Below the pieces are notes generated by a model. That model was given only the letters and a program-made list of their open reading frames with translations. It had not been told where the DNA came from and searched no databases. A stretch of DNA of 64,000 nucleotides, taken from Heyndrickxia oleronia (GTDB lineage Bacteria; Bacillota; Bacilli; Bacillales; Bacillaceae_C). Below, in pieces: positions 63,725 through 64,000 of the stretch (its first letter is position 1; each line of letters begins with the position of its first letter). The translations under genes were made by a program, and so were the position numbers. The DNA lies in the NCBI RefSeq assembly GCF_017809215.1, contig NZ_CP065424.1, positions 3,628,001-3,692,000 on the forward strand, in the 5' to 3' direction.

Positions 63725-64000
63725 CTTTGACATTAAGTTTGATCATATAACGAGTAGCGGTACTGGTAGACGTAAAGAAGTGCATCTGTCCAGTTCATGT
63801 TATCCCTCCATCATTGTTGAGCTTTTTACAAGGCGGGAAACTAATCCAGATTAACGTCTTAGAAAGTTAAATTTTGTTTATCAATTAAGAATCGTTTCAA
63901 GGGGCCACCCAAATCCTCCGATATTCAGCCATTTCAGTCGATTTCGGGGGATTTCCAGCTCGGTAAATAAGATAAAAAATGGCACCAGAATACTATGACT
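63725..64000. other. Right edge: no gene, possible mobile-element end
   Basis: After 63895 the sequence turns GC-richer (CAAGGGGCCACCCAAATCC, then a GGGGGATTTCCAGCTCGG stretch) and differs in composition from the surrounding DNA. It looks like the terminal noncoding part of an insertion sequence whose genes lie beyond the window. No reading frame is accepted here. Confidence 0.3.

Noticed and set aside
1..64000. CRISPR arrays, tRNA or rRNA genes, prophage
   Set aside because: No regularly spaced repeats, cloverleaf-like sequences, rRNA segments or phage structural genes were seen on either strand.

Overview
The window reads as chromosomal DNA of a low-GC Gram-positive, spore-forming member of the Bacillaceae. 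The base composition is AT-rich, genes carry strong GGAGG-type ribosome binding sites, and TTG and GTG starts are common. Many genes have recognisable Bacillus relatives: spoVR, YhdB, BdbC, a YhcU/DUF5365 protein, a YhcT-type pseudouridine synthase, DUF4306, DUF3231 and DUF6944 proteins and a KinE-type PAS kinase. No rRNA, tRNA, CRISPR array or prophage was seen.

Layout. 1-1 kb: the 3' part of a fluoride riboswitch with its terminator, then two overlapping crcB/fluC genes. 1-6.4 kb: an autoregulated MarR gene, a DUF3231 gene split by an in-frame stop, gabD and an SRPBCC protein. 6.4-9.2 kb: a DUF4362 lipoprotein gene broken by a small mobile element, a P-loop kinase and membrane proteins. 9.5-16 kb: a PAS histidine kinase, an RsbR-like STAS protein, an alpha/beta hydrolase and an ECF sigma/anti-sigma pair. 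16-21 kb: acetyltransferase, small membrane proteins and an IS110-family element. 21-26 kb: an ECF-type uptake operon with a nucleoside hydrolase, probably activated by an adjacent Crp/Fnr regulator. 26-38 kb: accessory genes (CBO0543 proteins, SDR with a MerR regulator, SET protein, nitroreductase, MFS, AlkD-like, DUF6944, kinase, HXXEE protein, metallopeptidase). 38-46 kb: the conserved spoVR/yhdB/bdbC/yhcU/yhcT block. 47-56 kb: an acyl-CoA dehydrogenase/CoA-transferase pair, wrbA, phosphate uptake, an SPFH protein and a purine permease with a PurR-type operator. 56-64 kb: an MFS pump with an ArsR regulator whose mRNA looks leaderless, an MBL hydrolase, a CoaB-like protein, a nucleotidyltransferase, a CGNR regulator and a DinB protein.

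Main theme. A MITE-like repeat of about 186 bp, with ends GGCT...AGCC and mostly 8-bp AT-rich target duplications (features resembling the ISL3 family), occurs eight times. One copy splits a DUF4362 gene, one replaces the C-terminus of an HXXEE membrane protein, and one splits a small membrane-protein gene. That last copy is itself interrupted by an IS110-family element. The element's 5' noncoding region folds into a large structure. Two of its segments match the left and right sides of the exact MITE sequence that was entered, as expected for the target guides of a bridge RNA. Removing both elements restores the MITE and then the host reading frame.

All coordinates and calls come from reading the sequence. 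Family names rest on recalled motifs, not on database searches.
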